Shown here in pieces: positions 41,759 through 52,238 of a DNA stretch of 64,000 bases. Each line of letters starts with the position of its first letter. The first letter of the stretch is position 1. Source of the DNA: Lysobacterales bacterium (GTDB lineage Bacteria; Pseudomonadota; Gammaproteobacteria; Xanthomonadales; SZUA-5); assembly GCA_022844135.1 (NCBI GenBank), contig JALHMG010000013.1, positions 1-64,000 on the forward strand, given 5' to 3'. Under the pieces are notes generated by a model, which was not told the DNA's origin, made no database searches, and saw only the letters and a program-made list of their open reading frames with translations. The translations under genes and the position numbers were made by a program.

Positions 41759-42848
41759 CTTCGAGTCTGGCCGATGCCGATCGTGCAGCGAACTGGCGCG
41801 CCCGTACGCGGAGCAACTGCAGCGCAAGAGCGCGCAGGCGCGCGAGCGCCTCGCTGGCATCGAAAACTGGCTCCCTGCGGTGCGATCGCCCGAGACCGGC
41901 TTTCGCAACAAGGCGAAAATGGCCGTGGGCGGCAGCATAGATGCGCCGTTCCTGGGCCTGGTCTTGCCCGGTCGCCCGGCCGTCGATTTGCGCGATTGCC
42001 CGTTGTATCCAGAGACGATGGCCAAGACCCTGGCATTGGCCGGGCAGTGGCTCAAAGCGGCCCAGGTGCCGCCTTACGATCTGAGCACGCGCCGCGGCGA
42101 GGCGAAGTTCGTTCTGCTGACCCAAGCGCCCGGCAGCGGCGAGCACATGTTGCGTTTCGTGCTGCGCTCGCGCGAAGCGCTGCAGCGCATCGCAAAACTG
42201 TTGCCGGAATGGCAGCAGCAAGCGCCGCTCAAAGTCGTCAGCATCAATCTGCTCCCCGAACATCGCGCAGTCACCGAAGGCGAGGTCGAGATCGTACTGA
42301 CGCCCTGCTCGGCGATTCGTTGCGAACTCAATGGCCACACCCTGTGGTTACCGCCGCAGGCCTTTTTTCAGACCAACAGCACGGTGGCAGCGGCGCTGTA
42401 TCGAACCGCCGCCGAATGGCTGGATGATCAAGTCGGACGCATCTGGGATTTGTACTGCGGGATTGGCGCATTCGCCCGACATTTGGAGCGCGCCGATCGC
42501 GAGATCGTCGGTATCGAATCGAGCGCCAGCGCGATTGAGGCAGCCAATCGCGCCGGATCGGCGGTTCGCTTTCTGGCCGGCGATGTGGCCGCGTTTGTGG
42601 CAACCGAATCGACGCCCGACGCAGCGATCGTCAACCCGCCACGGGCGGGACTGGCGCGGGAACTGCGCGAATGGCTGGTTGCGAAGGGTCCGCAGACCTT
42701 GCTCTATTCGAGCTGCAATCCCGACACGCTGGCTCGCGACTTAAAGGCGCTCGATTGTTATCGGCCAGCGAAAGCGCAGCTGTTCGACATGTTCCCGCAC
42801 ACCGAACATGCGGAGATTCTGGTGCTGCTGAAGCGCCATGCGCAATGA
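41745..42848 (+). CDS. rlmC: 23S rRNA (uracil(747)-C5)-methyltransferase RlmC
   Basis: 367 residues. The N-terminus MQCADFESGRCRSC carries the Cys residues (3, 11, 14) that bind a 4Fe-4S cluster with one later Cys, and the Rossmann AdoMet domain ends with the catalytic-type SSCNPDTLARD and LFDMFPHTEHAEIL. Alignment in my reading runs end-to-end with E. coli RlmC (start, GFRNKAKM, LRFVLRS, FFQTNSTVA), which favours RlmC over TrmA or RlmD. Confidence 0.93.
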   Translation: MQCADFESGRCRSCSELARPYAEQLQRKSAQARERLAGIENWLPAVRSPETGFRNKAKMAVGGSIDAPFLGLVLPGRPAVDLRDCPLYPETMAKTLALAGQWLKAAQVPPYDLSTRRGEAKFVLLTQAPGSGEHMLRFVLRSREALQRIAKLLPEWQQQAPLKVVSINLLPEHRAVTEGEVEIVLTPCSAIRCELNGHTLWLPPQAFFQTNSTVAAALYRTAAEWLDDQVGRIWDLYCGIGAFARHLERADREIVGIESSASAIEAANRAGSAVRFLAGDVAAFVATESTPDAAIVNPPRAGLARELREWLVAKGPQTLLYSSCNPDTLARDLKALDCYRPAKAQLFDMFPHTEHAEILVLLKRHAQ

Positions 42849-42872
42849 TCGCCTTCGGCTCGCACACCAGCA

Positions 42873-43697
42873 CTAAGGCCGTCGCGACCCCGATCGCCAC
42901 CACTCGGCCAGCACCAGCGTCGCCGCCTGCGCCACGTTGAGGCTGTCGACACGCCCGGTGCCGGGAATCGTCAGGCGCGCCTGGGCCAGGGCCGCCACGT
43001 CCGCCGGCAAGCCCGGTCCTTCTGCGCCAATCAGTACGATGGCTTTGGGCGGCAACGGATCGCTGAACAACGATCGCTCGCCGCTTGTTGTCGTCGCCAA
43101 CAGCGGCATGTCGGCGATGCGCAGTTCGCCGATGTCGTCGAAGGTGCTGACGGCAATGCGTTCCGCCGCCCCCTCGGCAACGCGATACACAGCGCCCGAC
43201 AAGTTCACGGCATGGGCGCGCTGCATTAACACCGCGCTGGCGCCGAAGTGCACTGCGCTGCGCAGAATCGCGCCGACGTTGTGCGGATTGCCGACGCCAA
43301 CCAGGGCCAGCGCGACCGCGCGTGGTGCGCTTTGCCAGGCAACCTTGAGGGTCGCCAAGGACGGCTGCGCCTTGCGCTGGATATCCAGCGCAATGCCTTC
43401 GTGGTGCTGGCTGGCCGTCAAACGCTCAAGGTCGGCGTCCTCGATGAGGTTATAGCCGACGCGCGATGCGGCAAGGCGCGCCAACAAATCGCCGAAGGAC
43501 TTCGCCCGCGCGCGATTGACATACACTTTGCGAATCGCCTCGAAGCGGTCATCGGCAACGGCGGCACAGGCGGCGACCCCGAAGATGCGCACCTCGCGCT
43601 GGCGTTGGGCGCGGCGGTCGAAGGCTGGCGCTTCCGCTGCTGGCGTGGTTTGCTGCCATGGATTGATGCGGCTATCGCGCGGCGGTCGGTCGTACAT
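42873..43697 (-). CDS. SpoU/TrmH-family RNA 2'-O-methyltransferase
   Basis: 274 residues. SPOUT knot motifs NPHNVGAILR, IGAEGPGL and IPGTGRVDSLNVAQA are all present, preceded by an N-terminal substrate-binding L30-like domain (QREVRIFGVAACAAV). It could be the 23S rRNA G2251 methylase RlmB or a close relative; the extra N-terminal extension is not decisive. Confidence 0.85.
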   Translation of the reverse strand: MYDRPPRDSRINPWQQTTPAAEAPAFDRRAQRQREVRIFGVAACAAVADDRFEAIRKVYVNRARAKSFGDLLARLAASRVGYNLIEDADLERLTASQHHEGIALDIQRKAQPSLATLKVAWQSAPRAVALALVGVGNPHNVGAILRSAVHFGASAVLMQRAHAVNLSGAVYRVAEGAAERIAVSTFDDIGELRIADMPLLATTTSGERSLFSDPLPPKAIVLIGAEGPGLPADVAALAQARLTIPGTGRVDSLNVAQAATLVLAEWWRSGSRRP

Positions 43698-43734
43698 GGG
43701 CGCTCAGTTGAGAAGGCGGCGACGCAGTATCGGC

Positions 43735-44169
43735 CTAATGCCCGACCGGCTTCCAGCGCGCGCCGGCCAGTTGCCAATCGCCATCCACAAAGCGCCAGGT
43801 CGATTCGGTATCGAGCAGTTTCCCGGATTCTGGGAGCAATCCACCTGCGCCGCCCGTCAGCAGCAATTGCATTTTGACCACGGCGCGATCGCCGCTGATC
43901 TCCACTTGCGTTGCGGCGCGGGTTACGCCGATGGCCTGATGACGCATCGCCAGCAGGCGCAGGTAACGCTCCAGACCCTTCTGATCGAGTTCCGTCCCGT
44001 TGCCGGCAAAATCATCGCCGACATGGTCCATAAAGCCATCGACATCGCGCGCTTCGCCGGCTGCCTCCAGGCGGTCGATTGCAGCCATCAAGGCTTGCTC
44101 CGTGGGGTCGGCGCTGCACGCGCCAAGCGCAAGAAGTGCTGCGATAAAGGCCATTGACGTTTTGCGCAT
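43735..44169 (-). CDS. Putative lipoprotein, NTF2/SnoaL-like
   Basis: 144 residues. The signal sequence ends with a lipobox LALGAC (Cys about 18). The rest reads as a small alpha+beta cone fold of the SnoaL/NTF2 type (DRLEAAGEARDVDGFMDHVGDDF ... STWRFVDGDWQLAGARW). ATG 44169 is chosen because it gives the lipobox; the in-frame extension is not used. Function unknown. Confidence 0.75.
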   Translation of the reverse strand: MRKTSMAFIAALLALGACSADPTEQALMAAIDRLEAAGEARDVDGFMDHVGDDFAGNGTELDQKGLERYLRLLAMRHQAIGVTRAATQVEISGDRAVVKMQLLLTGGAGGLLPESGKLLDTESTWRFVDGDWQLAGARWKPVGH

Positions 44170-44296
44170 GTGACATCCCCGAGTATTGCGGTTATTTTGC
44201 ACCGACTTGGCTGGTCTGGTGGCCCATCCGCAATGATTGCAGTTGCGAATCGGGCGTCGCATTAGAAGCCAACCACATCATCTGGAGGAGGGGACG

Positions 44297-45973
44297 ATGA
44301 GCGCACCGCATTTATGGCTGGCACAGTATCCGGCCGGAACACCCGCCAACATCGACACCAACGAGTTTCGCTCGGTGGTGGACGTGATGCAGCGCGCTTT
44401 CGAGCGCTACCGCCATCGACCGGCGTTCGTGTGCATGGATAAGGTGATTACGTATGGCGAGCTTGATGAGCTGAGCCAGAAGTTCGCCTGTTATCTGCGC
44501 AACAAACTGGGCCTGCAAAAGGGCGATCGCGTCGCGATCATGTTGCCCAATGTTCTGCAGTACCCGGTTGCCCTGCTCGGAATTTTGCGCGCCGGGTGCA
44601 CAGTGGTGAACACCAACCCGATGTACACGGCACGCGAGCTGAAACATCAGCTCAACGATTCGGGCGCCTTGGCCATCGTTGTGCTGGAAAACTTCGCAAA
44701 GACCCTGGAAGAGGTCATCAAGGAAACCAAGGTCAAGCAGGTGATCACCACCAGCGTCGGCGACATGCTGGGTTTCCCGAAATCGCTGATCGTCAATTTC
44801 GTCGTCAAGTATCAGAAGAAAGCGGTTCCGCCGTTCAATCTGCCCGGCGCGCTGAAGTTCAACGACGTGCTCAAGCAGGGCGCGAATCAGAAGATTCCGA
44901 GCACCGACATTGGCCCTGAAGACCTCGCGTTCCTGCAGTACACCGGCGGCACGACAGGCGTCTCCAAAGGCGCCATGCTCACGCAGCGCAACATGGTCGC
45001 CAACATGTTGCAGGTCAAACACTGGTTTGGCCCGTCGGTGAAAGAAGGCGAAGAAATCATCATCACTGCGCTGCCGCTGTATCACATCTTTGCGCTGACC
45101 TGTAATTGCCTGGTGTTCATGAACGTCGGCGGCTTGAACGTGCTGATCCCGAATCCGCGCGACATGCCGGGCTTCGTCAAGGAATTGGGCAAATACCGCT
45201 TCACGATCATTACCGGCGTCAACACGCTGTTCAACGGTTTGCTGGCGACGCCGGGCTTCGATCAACTCGATTTCAAACCGCTCAAGCTGTCGATGGGCGG
45301 CGGCATGGCGGTGCAACGCGCGGTCGCGGAGAAATGGCAAAAGACCACCGGCTGCGCGCTGTTCGAAGGCTACGGCATGACCGAAAGCTCGCCAGTGGCC
45401 ACGGTGAATCGGCCCGATACCAAAGAGTTCACGTCATCCATTGGCGTGCCGGCACCGAGCACCGAACTATCGATTCAGGACGACGATGGAAAGCTTTTGC
45501 CGCAGGGCGAGATTGGCGAAATCTGCATTCGCGGCCCGCAAGTGATGAAGGGCTATTGGCAGCGCCCGGAGGAAACCGCGAAGACCATCACGCCCGATGG
45601 TTGGTTGCGCACCGGCGATATCGGCAAAATGGACGAGCGCGGCTATTTCTACATCGTCGATCGCAAGAAGGACATGATTCTGGTGTCCGGATTTAATGTC
45701 TATCCGAACGAGATCGAAGATGTCGTGGCGATGATGCCCGGCGTGCTCGAAGTCGCCGCAGTGGGCGTGCCCGACGATAAGAGCGGCGAAGCGGTGAAGC
45801 TGGTCATCGTCAAGCGCGATCAGGCGCTGACCATCGACGATGTCAAAGCGCACTGTCGCGATCAGCTTACCGGCTACAAGCAGCCCAAGATCATCGAGTT
45901 CCGCACCGAATTGCCGAAGACCAACGTCGGCAAGATCCTGCGGCGCGAGCTGCGGGACGCCAAGCCAGGCTGA
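44297..45973 (+). CDS. fadD: Long-chain acyl-CoA synthetase (FadD-type)
   Basis: 558 residues. AMP-binding motif [19 protein letters not shown], and the C-terminal hinge and lysine region ([41 protein letters not shown] ... [14 protein letters not shown]) are intact. It activates fatty acids for beta-oxidation or lipid synthesis. ATG 44297 has a GGAGGAGGGG Shine-Dalgarno; divergent from the lipoprotein gene, 127 bp between starts. Confidence 0.93.
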   Translation: MSAPHLWLAQYPAGTPANIDTNEFRSVVDVMQRAFERYRHRPAFVCMDKVITYGELDELSQKFACYLRNKLGLQKGDRVAIMLPNVLQYPVALLGILRAGCTVVNTNPMYTARELKHQLNDSGALAIVVLENFAKTLEEVIKETKVKQVITTSVGDMLGFPKSLIVNFVVKYQKKAVPPFNLPGALKFNDVLKQGANQKIPSTDIGPEDLAFLQYTGGTTGVSKGAMLTQRNMVANMLQVKHWFGPSVKEGEEIIITALPLYHIFALTCNCLVFMNVGGLNVLIPNPRDMPGFVKELGKYRFTIITGVNTLFNGLLATPGFDQLDFKPLKLSMGGGMAVQRAVAEKWQKTTGCALFEGYGMTESSPVATVNRPDTKEFTSSIGVPAPSTELSIQDDDGKLLPQGEIGEICIRGPQVMKGYWQRPEETAKTITPDGWLRTGDIGKMDERGYFYIVDRKKDMILVSGFNVYPNEIEDVVAMMPGVLEVAAVGVPDDKSGEAVKLVIVKRDQALTIDDVKAHCRDQLTGYKQPKIIEFRTELPKTNVGKILRRELRDAKPG

Positions 45974-46323
45974 TCGGTATAGGAGCGATTTGGTCGCAGA
46001 TTGACGCAAGCGCACGGGGACGCAGTCGCCTCCGTGCGCGGCTCGCGCAGCGACACCGGGCCGCGCTCGGCGGCCAAAGCCAGGCGGAGGCCAAACCTGT
46101 TTGCCCGTGCCAACGTTTTGGCGACTCTGGCAGAGATCGGGCCTTCAATGCCGGCGATCAACACTGGCGCCTGCCCTCTGCGCCCCATCCTGTGCCGCGC
46201 CGCCCTCGATCCCGGCGATTCCTGACTGAAGCGCCTTAACGCCACGCGCCATTGCGTGCTTTGGCAAGAATCGCCCACGGCCAGCTGTGAAATACTCCGT
46301 GCAGGCTCATCGTAGCGATTCTC
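45974..46323. other. Spacer without a gene
   Basis: 350 bp between fadD and ampE. Near its start TAGGAGCGATTTGGTCGC (about 45980-45997) resembles the short extragenic repeats common in Lysobacterales. Open frames across it, on either strand, have compositions typical of shadows. Nothing else recognised. Confidence 0.4.
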
Positions 46324-47217
46324 ATGACTCTTGCCCTGCTTGCGCTGCTGATTGTTGTCGCCATTGGCTGGCTGGCGCCCGATTTGGCGCGACTGCGCGA
46401 TTTTCTCTGGCTCCGCAGTTATACGTCCTGGCTCAACGAGCGCCTCGCCGCCAACGGCCTATGGCAATCGGACGTGGGCCTGCTCATTCTGTTGCTGCCC
46501 TTGCTCCTGACCTTGGCGCTGATCGATGCGGTACTCAACGCGCCGCTGCATGGGTTGCTCGATTTTGTGTTCAGCGTGGCGGTGCTGTACTGCGCCTGGG
46601 GCCCGCGCGATCTCGATGTCGACGCCGACGCCGCTGCGAAGGCGGGCTCGCCCGGCGATCGCGCTGCGGCGCTGGGCGCGCTCACGGGCAATGAGCCCGT
46701 CGGCTCGAAGGATGCCAGCAGCGGCCAATTGGTCGATGCGGTGTTCGTCGCCGGCCTGACACGTTGGTTCGCGCCGATATTCTGGTTCGTCGTATTTGGT
46801 CCGGTTGGCGCCTTGGGTTACCGACTGGTGCAACTGCTTGCGCAGTCTCCGGATCTGCGCATGACGCTGCCACCGAATCAAGCCGACATCGCCGACCGCA
46901 CGCACGCCGCCCTCGCTTGGATACCGGCACAGTTGATGGCGCTGGCGCTGGCATTGGCCTCGGATTTCGACGCCGTGGCGAAAGCCTGGCGTGGCCATCA
47001 CGACGCGCACGGCCAGGGGATTTTGCACCTCGATCTGGGATTCTTGAGCGCTACGGCCAGGGCATGCGTCGATGTCGACGATCAGGAATTCATCGCCAGC
47101 GATGGCAGCGTGATTGCCGACACGGCTGTCGAAGAGGCGCGGCGCTTGTTGTGGCGCTTGCTGATCGTGTGGCTCACGCTGCTGGCAATCGTGGTGTTGG
47201 CGGGTTGGTCCAGCTGA
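46324..47217 (+). CDS. ampE: AmpE-like membrane protein
   Basis: 297 residues with several hydrophobic segments and the AmpE-type sequence FWFVVFGPVGALGYRLVQLL. AmpE is an inner-membrane protein linked to beta-lactamase induction in E. coli with the neighbouring ampD. No ampD is adjacent here. Confidence rests on overall resemblance to the CobD/AmpE family. MutL follows after 109 bp. Confidence 0.8.
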   Translation: MTLALLALLIVVAIGWLAPDLARLRDFLWLRSYTSWLNERLAANGLWQSDVGLLILLLPLLLTLALIDAVLNAPLHGLLDFVFSVAVLYCAWGPRDLDVDADAAAKAGSPGDRAAALGALTGNEPVGSKDASSGQLVDAVFVAGLTRWFAPIFWFVVFGPVGALGYRLVQLLAQSPDLRMTLPPNQADIADRTHAALAWIPAQLMALALALASDFDAVAKAWRGHHDAHGQGILHLDLGFLSATARACVDVDDQEFIASDGSVIADTAVEEARRLLWRLLIVWLTLLAIVVLAGWSS

Positions 47218-47326
47218 GACTGGTTTTTGGTTCTCAGTTCTTGCTTGCTGGTTCAATGGCTGGAGCTTCGCGGCGTGGAGTGATTTCGTTCAAAATCAAC
47301 GCCATTCTCCAAGAACCACAAAAGCC

Positions 47327-49102
47327 GTGCCCATTCGCGTCCTCTCCGACCACTTGATCAACCAGATCGCCGCTGGCGAGGTCATCGAGCGCCCTGCGTC
47401 GGTGGTCAAAGAGTTAGTCGAGAATGCCCTCGATGCGGGCGCGAAAGCCGTCACTGTCGACATTGAAGCGGGCGGCGCGAAGTTGGTGCGCGTCAGCGAC
47501 GATGGCGGTGGCATTGCGCCCGATGAGATGCGCCTGGCGCTGCAGCGCCACGCCACCAGCAAGATCGCATCGTTGGAAGACTTGGAGCATGTTGCCAGCC
47601 TGGGCTTTCGCGGCGAAGCGCTGCCGAGCATCGCTTCAGTGTCGCGCCTGACCTTCGCCTCGCGCCGGGCCGAGGCCGATCACGGCTTTCGTGTGGACGC
47701 CTCGGCTGGTCAGTTGAGCGAGCTGAAACCTGAGTCGATGCGCCCCGGCACGCGCGTCGAGGCCTGGGATTTGTTCTACAACGTCCCGGCGCGGCGCAAA
47801 TTCCTGCGCGCTGAGAAGACCGAGTTCGGCCACATCCAGGATTGGATCAATGCGCTGGCGTTGGCGCGACCGGGCGTACGCTTCGAACTCAATCACAATG
47901 GCCGTACGGTGTTAAGCGCGGCCGCTGCGAGCGATGAGAAAGCGCTGCGCTTGCGTCTGCGCAGCGTTGTCGGCCCGGAACTCGCCGAACGTGCGATTGC
48001 CGTCGATGCCCGCTCTACCGATGCAAGTTTGCACGGTTGGGTGGGCCTGCCCACCGACGCACGCGCACAGGCCGATCAACAGTATTTCTTCGTCAACGGC
48101 CGGCTGGTGAAAGATCGGCTGGTCGCACACGCGGTTCGTCAAGCCTACAGCGATGTGCTGTACCACGGCCGCCACCCGAGTTTTGTGCTCTATCTGGATA
48201 TCGATCCGACGCGTGTCGACGTCAATGTGCATCCTGCGAAACACGAAGTGCGTTTTCGCGACGGACGCACGGTGCACGACATGATCTATCGCTCGCTGCA
48301 CCAGGCCTTGGGCGAGGCGCGCGCTGGCGCGGTCGCGCCCTCGCCCGTGGCCGCTGAGCCGCGCGCACCACTGCCGAGCAGTTTCCACCTGCCGCTCAAC
48401 ACACCCTCGCCGGCCGCTGTTGCGGCACAAAGCAGCGCGCTGCGTTCCCTGTACAGTGCGCCACTGTTGCCCGCGGCGGTTGCCGAGCCGGCGCCTGCCT
48501 ATGGGACCAACCAACGCCCGCCGGATATGCCGCCCCTTGGCTTTGCGCTGGCGCAACTGCATGGCATCTTCGTTCTCGCCGAAAACGCCGCTGGTTTAGT
48601 GCTTGTCGACATGCACGCGGCACACGAGCGCATCACTTATGAGCGCCTCAAGGCGACCCGTCAGCAGCACAGTCAATCCTTGCTCGTGCCGCTGACGATT
48701 GCGGTGTCCGCGCGCGAAGCGGATCGCGCCGACAGCGCGCGAGCGTATTTCGAGCAGCTCGGATTCGACGTGCGCCAAAGCGGCCCGGAAGCGATCACCG
48801 TGACCCGCGTTCCGAGTGCGCTGGCCGATCTCGACATCGAAGCGCTACTGCGCGACGTGCTCAGCGACCTGATGACACATGGCAGCAGTCAACGTATCGA
48901 AGAGCGCCACAACGAGTTGCTGAGCACGTTGGCCTGTCACGCCTCCGTGCGAGCGAATCGCAAACTCACGGTGCCGGAGATGAACTCGCTACTGCGCGAT
49001 ATGGAAGCGACCGAGCGCAGCGGACAGTGCAATCATGGCAGACCCACCTGGGTGCAGCTCGACAAAGCAGCACTGGATCGACTGTTCATGCGCGGCCGAT
49101 GA
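47327..49102 (+). CDS. mutL: DNA mismatch repair protein MutL
   Basis: 591 residues with a GTG start (typical PIRVLSDHLINQIAAGEVIERPASVVKELVENALDAGA follows). GHKL ATPase motifs ELVENALDAGA, DDGGGI and GFRGEAL are present. The C-terminal domain carries DMHAAHERITYE, a variant of the metal-binding DQHA(X)2E(X)4E endonuclease motif, and CNHGRPTW, so the protein is predicted to be a nicking MutL, unlike E. coli MutL. No miaA or hfq neighbour is present. Confidence 0.96.
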   Translation: MPIRVLSDHLINQIAAGEVIERPASVVKELVENALDAGAKAVTVDIEAGGAKLVRVSDDGGGIAPDEMRLALQRHATSKIASLEDLEHVASLGFRGEALPSIASVSRLTFASRRAEADHGFRVDASAGQLSELKPESMRPGTRVEAWDLFYNVPARRKFLRAEKTEFGHIQDWINALALARPGVRFELNHNGRTVLSAAAASDEKALRLRLRSVVGPELAERAIAVDARSTDASLHGWVGLPTDARAQADQQYFFVNGRLVKDRLVAHAVRQAYSDVLYHGRHPSFVLYLDIDPTRVDVNVHPAKHEVRFRDGRTVHDMIYRSLHQALGEARAGAVAPSPVAAEPRAPLPSSFHLPLNTPSPAAVAAQSSALRSLYSAPLLPAAVAEPAPAYGTNQRPPDMPPLGFALAQLHGIFVLAENAAGLVLVDMHAAHERITYERLKATRQQHSQSLLVPLTIAVSAREADRADSARAYFEQLGFDVRQSGPEAITVTRVPSALADLDIEALLRDVLSDLMTHGSSQRIEERHNELLSTLACHASVRANRKLTVPEMNSLLRDMEATERSGQCNHGRPTWVQLDKAALDRLFMRGR

Positions 49103-49112
49103 GCAAACCTGG

Positions 49113-50282
49113 ATGAAACGCGTCTGGCTGATCAATCAATGGCTGCCGCCGAACGTTGCGCCCACCGGCGTGCTGATGGCGCAACTGGCGCAGGCGCTGA
49201 TCGATCGCGGCTTCGCGGTCACCGCGCTGTGTCGTTCGGCCGCAGCGCCGGGCAGCGAGGCGCCGTATGTTGAAGTCATCGAGCGTCTGCCGAACACGCC
49301 CAGGCGTTTGCTCGACAAGTTGAACGCCTGGCCGCGCTTCGCGCACGCAGTACTTGGGTTATTGCGCGCTCGCGTGGTCGCGGGCGACGTGATTGTCGTC
49401 AGCAGCGATCCGCCGTTGTTCTTCGCTCACGTGATTGCGTTGGCGCAGCGGCGTGGCGCCAAAGCGATACACTGGAGCCAGGATGTGTATCCGGAAGTAT
49501 TGGCCGCGTACCAGCCATGGCTGCGCTGGCCGCTGGCGCCGCTCAAGTGGTGGCGCAATCGTGCGCTTCGCAGTGCCGCAGCGACGGTTGTGATCTCCGA
49601 GGGCATGGCGCAGCGCTTGACGCCATCGCGCGGGCGGCTGGTGACCATTGCCAACTGGCCGACACACAGCCATCCCGACTCCACGGCGCATACCTCGCCC
49701 GGTTCAGAACGCGACGATAACGAGCTGGTGATCGGCTATTCGGGGAACTTGGGTCGTGTGCACGAATTCGGGACGCTGGTAGCGGCGGCGGCGCGTTTGC
49801 TGCCCGAGCACCGAGTGCGGTTTTTCATCACCGGCGAAGGACCGCGCCTTGCAGAGCTGAATGCTGCCGTGATTCATCATGGCATCCAGGCGCGCTTCGA
49901 GTTCGCCGCGCCAGTTCCGGCCTCCGGGCTGGCTGGCGTATTGGCGGCCAGCGACGTTCACTTCGTCAGCCTGCAAGCTTGCTTCGATGGGCTGGTCTTG
50001 CCGAGCAAGTTGTACGGCATCGCGGCCGCAAAGCGCCCGATTCTGTTTTGCGGCGCGGCACGCGGCGAGGTGGCTGCACTCATTGCGGCGTTCGAGGCGG
50101 GATTGTCCGTGGCTCAGGGCGACAGTACGGCCCTGCTGGATGCCATCCTGCGCTTGCGCGATCCGGCACTGCGCCAACGTTATGCCGAGGGCGCACAGCG
50201 TTTGTTGGCGGCGCAAGGCACCCGCGCTGAGGCGCTGCAGCGCTGGATATCTCTGATCGAGGCTACCGCTGGCGCGGATTGA
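49113..50282 (+). CDS. GT4-family glycosyltransferase
   Basis: 389 residues, GT-B fold. N-terminal WLINQWLPPNVAPTGVLMAQLAQAL, and C-terminal donor region IGYSGNLGRVHEF ... FITGEGPRLAEL ... LPSKLYGIAAAKRPILF typical of GT4 enzymes of polysaccharide synthesis. ATG 49113 lies 10 bases after mutL. The acceptor and sugar cannot be read; no polysaccharide cluster surrounds it. Confidence 0.85.
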   Translation: MKRVWLINQWLPPNVAPTGVLMAQLAQALIDRGFAVTALCRSAAAPGSEAPYVEVIERLPNTPRRLLDKLNAWPRFAHAVLGLLRARVVAGDVIVVSSDPPLFFAHVIALAQRRGAKAIHWSQDVYPEVLAAYQPWLRWPLAPLKWWRNRALRSAAATVVISEGMAQRLTPSRGRLVTIANWPTHSHPDSTAHTSPGSERDDNELVIGYSGNLGRVHEFGTLVAAAARLLPEHRVRFFITGEGPRLAELNAAVIHHGIQARFEFAAPVPASGLAGVLAASDVHFVSLQACFDGLVLPSKLYGIAAAKRPILFCGAARGEVAALIAAFEAGLSVAQGDSTALLDAILRLRDPALRQRYAEGAQRLLAAQGTRAEALQRWISLIEATAGAD

Positions 50283-50487
50283 TTCGCGGCAGCCGCCGCG
50301 CGGGATACATCGCCGAGCAAGCCGGGCCCGATCCAACCGATGCTGCGAGCATGCTTTTCGCGGCGAAGTGGATCAAGGATCGCTCATCTTCGGCGATGGC
50401 TTTGAATAGTCGTGAAACTCGCCGCACACAGCGCGCGGCGCGCGGAGTAGCATTGGCTCAAAGCCAGGGGATCGACAGGAGCGCCGC

Positions 50488-51612
50488 ATGAGCATCGACT
50501 TCAATTCCTTTTTGAAGCTGATGGTGCACCGCAAAGCTTCCGACTTGTTCATCACAGCGGGCGTGCCGCCGTCCATGAAGGTGCACGGCCGCATTGCGCC
50601 GATCACGCAGAACACTCTGACGCCGCAGCAAAGCCGCGATCTGGTGTTGAGCGTGATGACACCGTCGCAGCGCGAGGAATTCGAAAAAACGCACGAGTGC
50701 CAGTTCGCAATCAGCTTGCAAGGCGTCGGACGGTTTCGCGTCAGCTGCTTTTACCAGCGGAACCAGGTCGGCATGGTGCTGCGCCGCATCGAGACCAAGA
50801 TCCCCACGATCGATGAGCTGAACCTGCCGCCGATCTTGAAGACGCTCGCCATGACCAAGCGCGGCTTGATCATTTTTGTAGGCGCGACGGGCACAGGCAA
50901 GTCGACATCATTGGCGGCGATGCTTGGCTATCGCAATCAAAACTCGACCGGCCACATCATCACCATCGAGGACCCGATCGAATTCGTCCACAAGCATGAG
51001 GGTTGCATCATCACGCAGCGCGAAGTTGGCATCGATACCGATGCTTTCGAGATCGCGCTTAAAAACACGCTGCGTCAAGCGCCCGATGTGATCCTGATCG
51101 GCGAAGTGCGCGTGCGCGAAACGATGGAGCACGCCATCACGTTTGCCGAAACCGGCCATCTGTGTTTGTGTACCTTGCACGCGAACAACGCCAATCAGGC
51201 GATCGATCGCATCCTGCACTTCTTCCCAGAAGACCGACGGCCGCAGCTGCTGATGGATCTATCGTTGAATTTGAAAGGCATCGTCGCGCAGCAGCTGATC
51301 CCGACGCCCGACGGCAAAGGCCGACGCGTGGCGATGGAAGTGCTGCTTGGCACGCCGCTGGTACAGGACTACATCCGTCAGGGCGAAGTGCACAAGATCA
51401 AGGACGTGATGAAGGAATCCACAAACCTTGGCATGCGCACCTTCGATCAATCGCTGTTCGAGCTGTATCAAGCCGGCGAGATCTCCTACGAAGACGCCTT
51501 GCGCCACGCCGATTCGTCGAACGAAGTGCGTTTGCGCATCAAGCTCGCGCAGGGCGGCGACGCGCACACCTTGAGCGCTGGCATGGAAGGCGTGGAACTC
51601 ATCGAACGGTGA
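50488..51612 (+). CDS. pilU: Type IV pilus retraction ATPase PilU
   Basis: 374 residues. Walker A GATGTGKST (132-140), Asp box, Walker B LIGEVR and the His box TLHANNANQ are intact. The sequence with MSIDFNSFLKLMVHRKASDLF and the C-terminal GISYEDAL-like block fits the PilU rather than PilT branch. PilU assists PilT during twitching retraction. Start ATG has GGAG about 8 bases upstream. pilT itself is not in this window. Overlaps alkA by 4 bases. Confidence 0.92.
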   Translation: MSIDFNSFLKLMVHRKASDLFITAGVPPSMKVHGRIAPITQNTLTPQQSRDLVLSVMTPSQREEFEKTHECQFAISLQGVGRFRVSCFYQRNQVGMVLRRIETKIPTIDELNLPPILKTLAMTKRGLIIFVGATGTGKSTSLAAMLGYRNQNSTGHIITIEDPIEFVHKHEGCIITQREVGIDTDAFEIALKNTLRQAPDVILIGEVRVRETMEHAITFAETGHLCLCTLHANNANQAIDRILHFFPEDRRPQLLMDLSLNLKGIVAQQLIPTPDGKGRRVAMEVLLGTPLVQDYIRQGEVHKIKDVMKESTNLGMRTFDQSLFELYQAGEISYEDALRHADSSNEVRLRIKLAQGGDAHTLSAGMEGVELIER

Positions 51613-52238
51613 GTATCGATTCGAAGGCGGCGCGCGAGCACTTGCGCGCCGCCGATCCCAAGCTCGCCGCTTGGATGGCGCTCGTCGGCGATCTCGATCT
51701 CCCTGCGCCGAAACGGTTCTCGCTGATCGACGCGTTGGCGCGCTCGATCTTGCATCAGCAGCTTCACGGCAAGGCAGCGGCGACCATCGTTGCGCGCGTC
51801 GAAACGGCGCTCGGATCGAAAACCATGACTGCAGCGCGCCTCGCTGCGATCGCCGAGGCCGACCTGCGCGCCTGCGGCGTTTCCGGCGCCAAGTGCCGGG
51901 CGCTCAAAGACCTGGCGCACAAAGCGCGACTGCTGCCCTCGCTGCAGACGTTGCAGCAGATGAGCAACGACGACGCCATCGAGACGATCACGACAGTGCG
52001 CGGGATCGGCCCCTGGACCGTGCAGATGATGCTGATGTTCCGCCTCGCTCGCCCGGATATCCTGCCGCTCACCGACTTCGGCATCCGCGCCGGAGCCCAG
52101 CACGTGCTCGGAACGCCAGCCATGCCCGATGCCCGCGCCTTGGCCGAACACGGCGAGCGCTGGGCGCCGTACCGAACCCTCGCAAGCCTGTATCTTTGGC
52201 GCATCGTCGATTTAGCGCGTTCTGATGTCGCCACTTGA
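51609..52238 (+). CDS. DNA-3-methyladenine glycosylase II (AlkA-like)
   Basis: 209 residues, HhH-GPD superfamily. The helix-hairpin-helix and catalytic Asp loop are VRGIGPWTVQMMLMFRLA ... LPLTDFGIR. It removes alkylated bases to start base-excision repair. Shorter than E. coli AlkA, lacking the N-terminal domain, as in many proteobacterial forms. The GTG at 51609 overlaps the pilU stop. Confidence 0.9.
   Translation: MSIDSKAAREHLRAADPKLAAWMALVGDLDLPAPKRFSLIDALARSILHQQLHGKAAATIVARVETALGSKTMTAARLAAIAEADLRACGVSGAKCRALKDLAHKARLLPSLQTLQQMSNDDAIETITTVRGIGPWTVQMMLMFRLARPDILPLTDFGIRAGAQHVLGTPAMPDARALAEHGERWAPYRTLASLYLWRIVDLARSDVAT

Noticed and set aside
45874-46278. Open frame antisense to fadD 3' end and spacer
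   Set aside because: Low-complexity Arg/Ser/Ala-rich, no start context, overlaps fadD.
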